Below the pieces are notes generated by a model that was given only the letters and a program-made list of their open reading frames with translations, did no database searches and was not told where the DNA came from. Source: Molanna angustata (Eukaryota; Arthropoda; Insecta; Trichoptera; Molannidae). From it: 64,000 nt of DNA. Below are positions 62,801 to 64,000 of the stretch, piece by piece; positions within the stretch are counted from its first letter, which is position 1, and every line of letters starts with the position of its first letter. The translations under genes were made by a program, and so were the position numbers. The stretch is from positions 7,855,974 through 7,919,973 of the forward strand of contig OY754974.1 of the NCBI GenBank assembly GCA_963576475.1, given 5' to 3'.

Positions 62801-63772
62801 CTAAAAATAATAAGTCTTTGACACTTGCATTCTCCCAATACTGACGTATGGCTGTGAAACTCTTGTGTTTACAAACAAAATGCTACATGATTTAGCAGTA
62901 ACACAAAGAGCCATGGAAAGGAGAATGCTGGGTAATTCGTTAAGAGATAGAAAAACTAACTTGTGGATAAGATAGAAAACCAAAATAATCGACATTGTCC
63001 AAAAGGCTGCCAAGCAGAAGTGGAGTTGGGCAGGGCATGTCGCTCGAACCACAGGCTCCAGATAGACTAAGAAAGTGCTAGAGTGGCGACCTATAACGGG
63101 CAAAAGAAATGTTGGAAGGCCTCAAACAAGGTGATCTGATGATATAAGACGAGTAGCTGAAGGCGGATGGATGCGGTATGCTCAGGATTGGAAGCTGTAG
63201 AGGTCTCAAGGGGAGGCTTATGTCCATTACTGGACGAAGGAGGGCTGAAGAATAAGAAGAATCTAATAATTACTGCCTGTGCCTATGGGGACTAATAATG
63301 ACCTCTTGCAAAACTCTGAAAGAACACATGAAGAAGTTTAAGAGTCTTGAGAACTCTTAAACCTTGCAGACACTACACTTAATGTCAAAGAAAGCTCATT
63401 ATAACTGAGTCTGAGTCACAAAGGTCGACAATGATGCATTTTCAAAATGAATATGCCCCTGTACAAACAAATGCATACTTAATTTCCAGTGACTCGTACA
63501 TACTTGTTGAAATCAGATTCGCCCGACTGTTTTCCTGTATCTGAATCGCTCTGTACTCCTCGATTACAACTGCTGACGAATACTTCTTTCCAAATTATCA
63601 GATTCTGTACATCTTCATCTCTCGACACTGCCAGGAGACCTTGCATCCTCAGAAATGAATGTACGTCCAGCAGATCAGAGTCTTGAAGATGTGAGACTAA
63701 AAGATGTCCCGAATAATAAAGACAAGTCCCAATCACAACAAAAAGTCGTTGACAGTTGAGTGGGTCATCATT
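56869..63772 (-). CDS. in: inturned-like protein (planar polarity effector), C-terminal nine exons; 5' end beyond the window
   Basis: Probably inturned, which acts with fuzzy at the apical cell edge in planar polarity and, in vertebrates, in ciliogenesis. Exons in transcript order: 63772-63504, 62609-62519, 61741-61558, 61439-61154, 60162-60051, 59854-59769, 59695-59513, 57624-57475, 56974-56869 (TGA at 56871-56869). All borders are AG/GT and all phases join, giving 488 residues. Visible: a longin-like block (RLFVVIGTCLYYSGHLLVSH, then VHSFLRMQGLL), GRWFIVIIGKGKLLLVTLLE, YPEPFYVEECESCLELL, a Ser/Asn-rich acidic linker (exons 4-6), then GVENVCFHFVRMDSE, FTYWVVGRLFENQQ and EVYVCYHDSVPQNIVEIAFR at the C-terminus. 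A PDZ domain, if present, lies in the missing half. HPS4 or another triple-longin protein is the main alternative. Confidence 0.75.
57068..57366 (+). repeat. CACCAGTCTCGTCT-family repeat, copy 3, in the last intron of the inturned-like gene
   Basis: The most complete copy: it starts TTCATTCATTCATACCATTA, then CGGCATATCCCACAATGTGG, TTATAAAAGGGAGTACAACA, CACACCAGTCTCGTCTCACC, ATTCAGAATGGGTGGTGAAC and ends CTAAGCCGGTGCCTCACAGC. It is followed by short AATAAAGAGAA inverted repeats up to 57470. Confidence 0.65.
57847..58034 (-). mobile_element. tRNA-derived SINE, family 1, minus copy
   Basis: On the minus strand: CCGACCGCCGTGGCACAGTT (A box TGGCACAGTTGG), then B box GGTTCGATTCC, a body with GAGGAGAAATTTATTTAAAT, GGTTAGTTGGAAGAAATT and the 3' end GCGCAGGGTGCAAGGAAGTG, with a TTATTA-type tail. 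It lies in the intron between the exons at 59513 and 57624. Confidence 0.85.
58300..58973 (+). mobile_element. LINE fragment in an inturned-like intron
   Basis: Broken frames: VYEGCIENGLKMNDSKSKAI (58300-58360), a block matching LQWSGRIDKEIESRVMAGKR (58460-58520), TLVPNLMYASENWTWQKLYE, SKINAFEMRLLRRICN (58595-58700), and a WFGH-like block near 58800. Many stops. The 3' side is cut by the SINE at 58974. Confidence 0.75.
58974..59168 (+). mobile_element. tRNA-derived SINE, family 1, plus copy
   Basis: Same element as 57847 in the opposite orientation: A box TGGCACAGTTGG at 58984-58995, B box GGTTTGATTCC at 59027-59037, body, and 3' end GCGCAGGGTGCAAGGAAGTG, followed by an (ATT)n tail. Confidence 0.85.
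59361..59467. mobile_element. Small MITE near the exon 7 donor
   Basis: The ends ATTACAGTTTCACATCATG and AGTGGAACTGTAAT form imperfect inverted repeats that continue through ATTTTCCTTTTGACAGG / CCTGTCTAAAGGAAAAT. About 107 bp, 45 bp from the exon end at 59513. Confidence 0.55.
60421..60564 (-). mobile_element. tRNA(Thr)-derived SINE, family 2
   Basis: The minus strand reads GGGTGGTGGCACAGCGGTTA, an anticodon-like arm CTGGCTTTGTAATCCAG (TGT in the loop) and B box GAGTTTGAATCC, then a tail with CTACAAGAACATATTCATT. The head resembles tRNA-Thr(TGT) but the acceptor ends do not pair and there is an extended body, so it is a SINE and not a gene. Confidence 0.65.
61743..61876. repeat. 36-bp tandem repeat abutting a splice acceptor
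   Basis: Four units built on CATATTTTATCAAACTTCAA plus ATCATCAG. The first unit contains the acceptor (GATGCAG on the minus strand) of the exon starting at 61741. Confidence 0.8.
61877..61985 (+). mobile_element. SINE family 2, 5'-truncated
   Basis: GAGTTTGAATCCTGCCTCGA (B box region), then CTATGTACTTGTTACAAGGA and CATATTCATT, matching the 3' part of the element at 60421 in the opposite orientation. Confidence 0.6.
62085..62312 (-). mobile_element. LINE C-terminal fragment in an inturned-like intron
   Basis: Minus-strand reading gives RGVGRRQMS, then LRNIRQWTGITQVGELV and AQDREPFSRVIANVGGT with one or two stops. This is the C-terminal block of endonuclease/reverse-transcriptase LINE proteins. 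Confidence 0.65.
62805..63255 (+). mobile_element. RTE-like LINE fragment in an inturned-like intron
   Basis: The plus-strand frame reads TCILPILTYGCETLVFTNKM, then AVTQRAMERRMLGNSLRDRK. Further blocks equivalent to KWSWAGHVAR and GRPQTRW follow in other frames, to about 63250. Same family as 800-1480. Confidence 0.75.
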
Positions 63773-64000
63773 CTGCAATATTTATGTAATAATTAATGTA
63801 AATTTAATTACAGATTTTTAAACATAATGTTTCAAACGGGATGTAATCCTAGTCAGGCAAGCACTAATAAAAAAAAGAACATTTTATAAGCTTTATTAAA
63901 TAAAATAAAAATTAAAAAACAAGGACTTATGTAACTTTGAGATAGGATTTACAAGGACAGGACTTGACAATCTACATTTGTAATTAAATTTACAAAGTGA
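63773..64000. other. Intron sequence of the inturned-like gene
   Basis: The acceptor ATATTGCAG at 63781-63773 shows that another exon lies upstream, beyond the right edge. No exon is visible in these bases. Confidence 0.6.

Overview
This is a window of an AT-rich insect nuclear genome. Genes are intron-bearing and sparse, with no operon structure. The recognisable genes are a single-coding-exon Toll receptor, an FBA-domain F-box gene and a planar-polarity gene. Between them lie many decayed non-LTR retrotransposons (Jockey-like, RTE-like and CR1/L2-like), tRNA-derived SINEs, MITEs, a mariner remnant and Helitron-type elements. The recurring TAGGTACCTA-type short motifs and the style of the LINE tails suggest Lepidoptera, but Hemiptera cannot be excluded from sequence alone.

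Layout. The first 162 bases hold the start of an unrecognised minus-strand gene that runs off the left edge. From 0.2 to 21.5 kb I see only repeats: LINE debris, a cluster of perfect or near-perfect palindromes and MITEs (2.2-6.5 kb), a mariner remnant (9.5 kb), an inverted repeat with a hammerhead-like motif (11.5 kb), a Helentron-like element (13.1 kb) and a MITE (19.6 kb). The Toll-like receptor is at 21.8-25.6 kb on the minus strand, with a GC-rich 5' flank. From 26.6 to 41 kb is a second repeat block: a Penelope-like inverted repeat split by a Helentron-like insertion, a 701-bp TTAA-flanked palindrome, LINE tails and more MITEs. A four-exon F-box gene of the FBXO2/6/44 type lies at 41.2-45.2 kb on the plus strand. 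The next 11 kb contain LINE pieces and a striking array of 46 copies of a 51-bp unit (49.8-52.1 kb), which is itself a piece of a LINE reading frame, followed by duplicated (TA)n tracts. From 56.9 kb to the right edge is the 3' half (nine exons, 488 codons) of a minus-strand gene most like inturned, with SINEs and LINE fragments in its introns.

The genes share no evident pathway: innate or patterning receptor (Toll), glycoprotein or ubiquitin-ligase adaptor (F-box), and planar polarity or ciliogenesis effector (inturned). Exon joins below were built by reading GT/AG sites and checking that phase carries through every join. No homology search was possible, so family names rest on recognised motifs.
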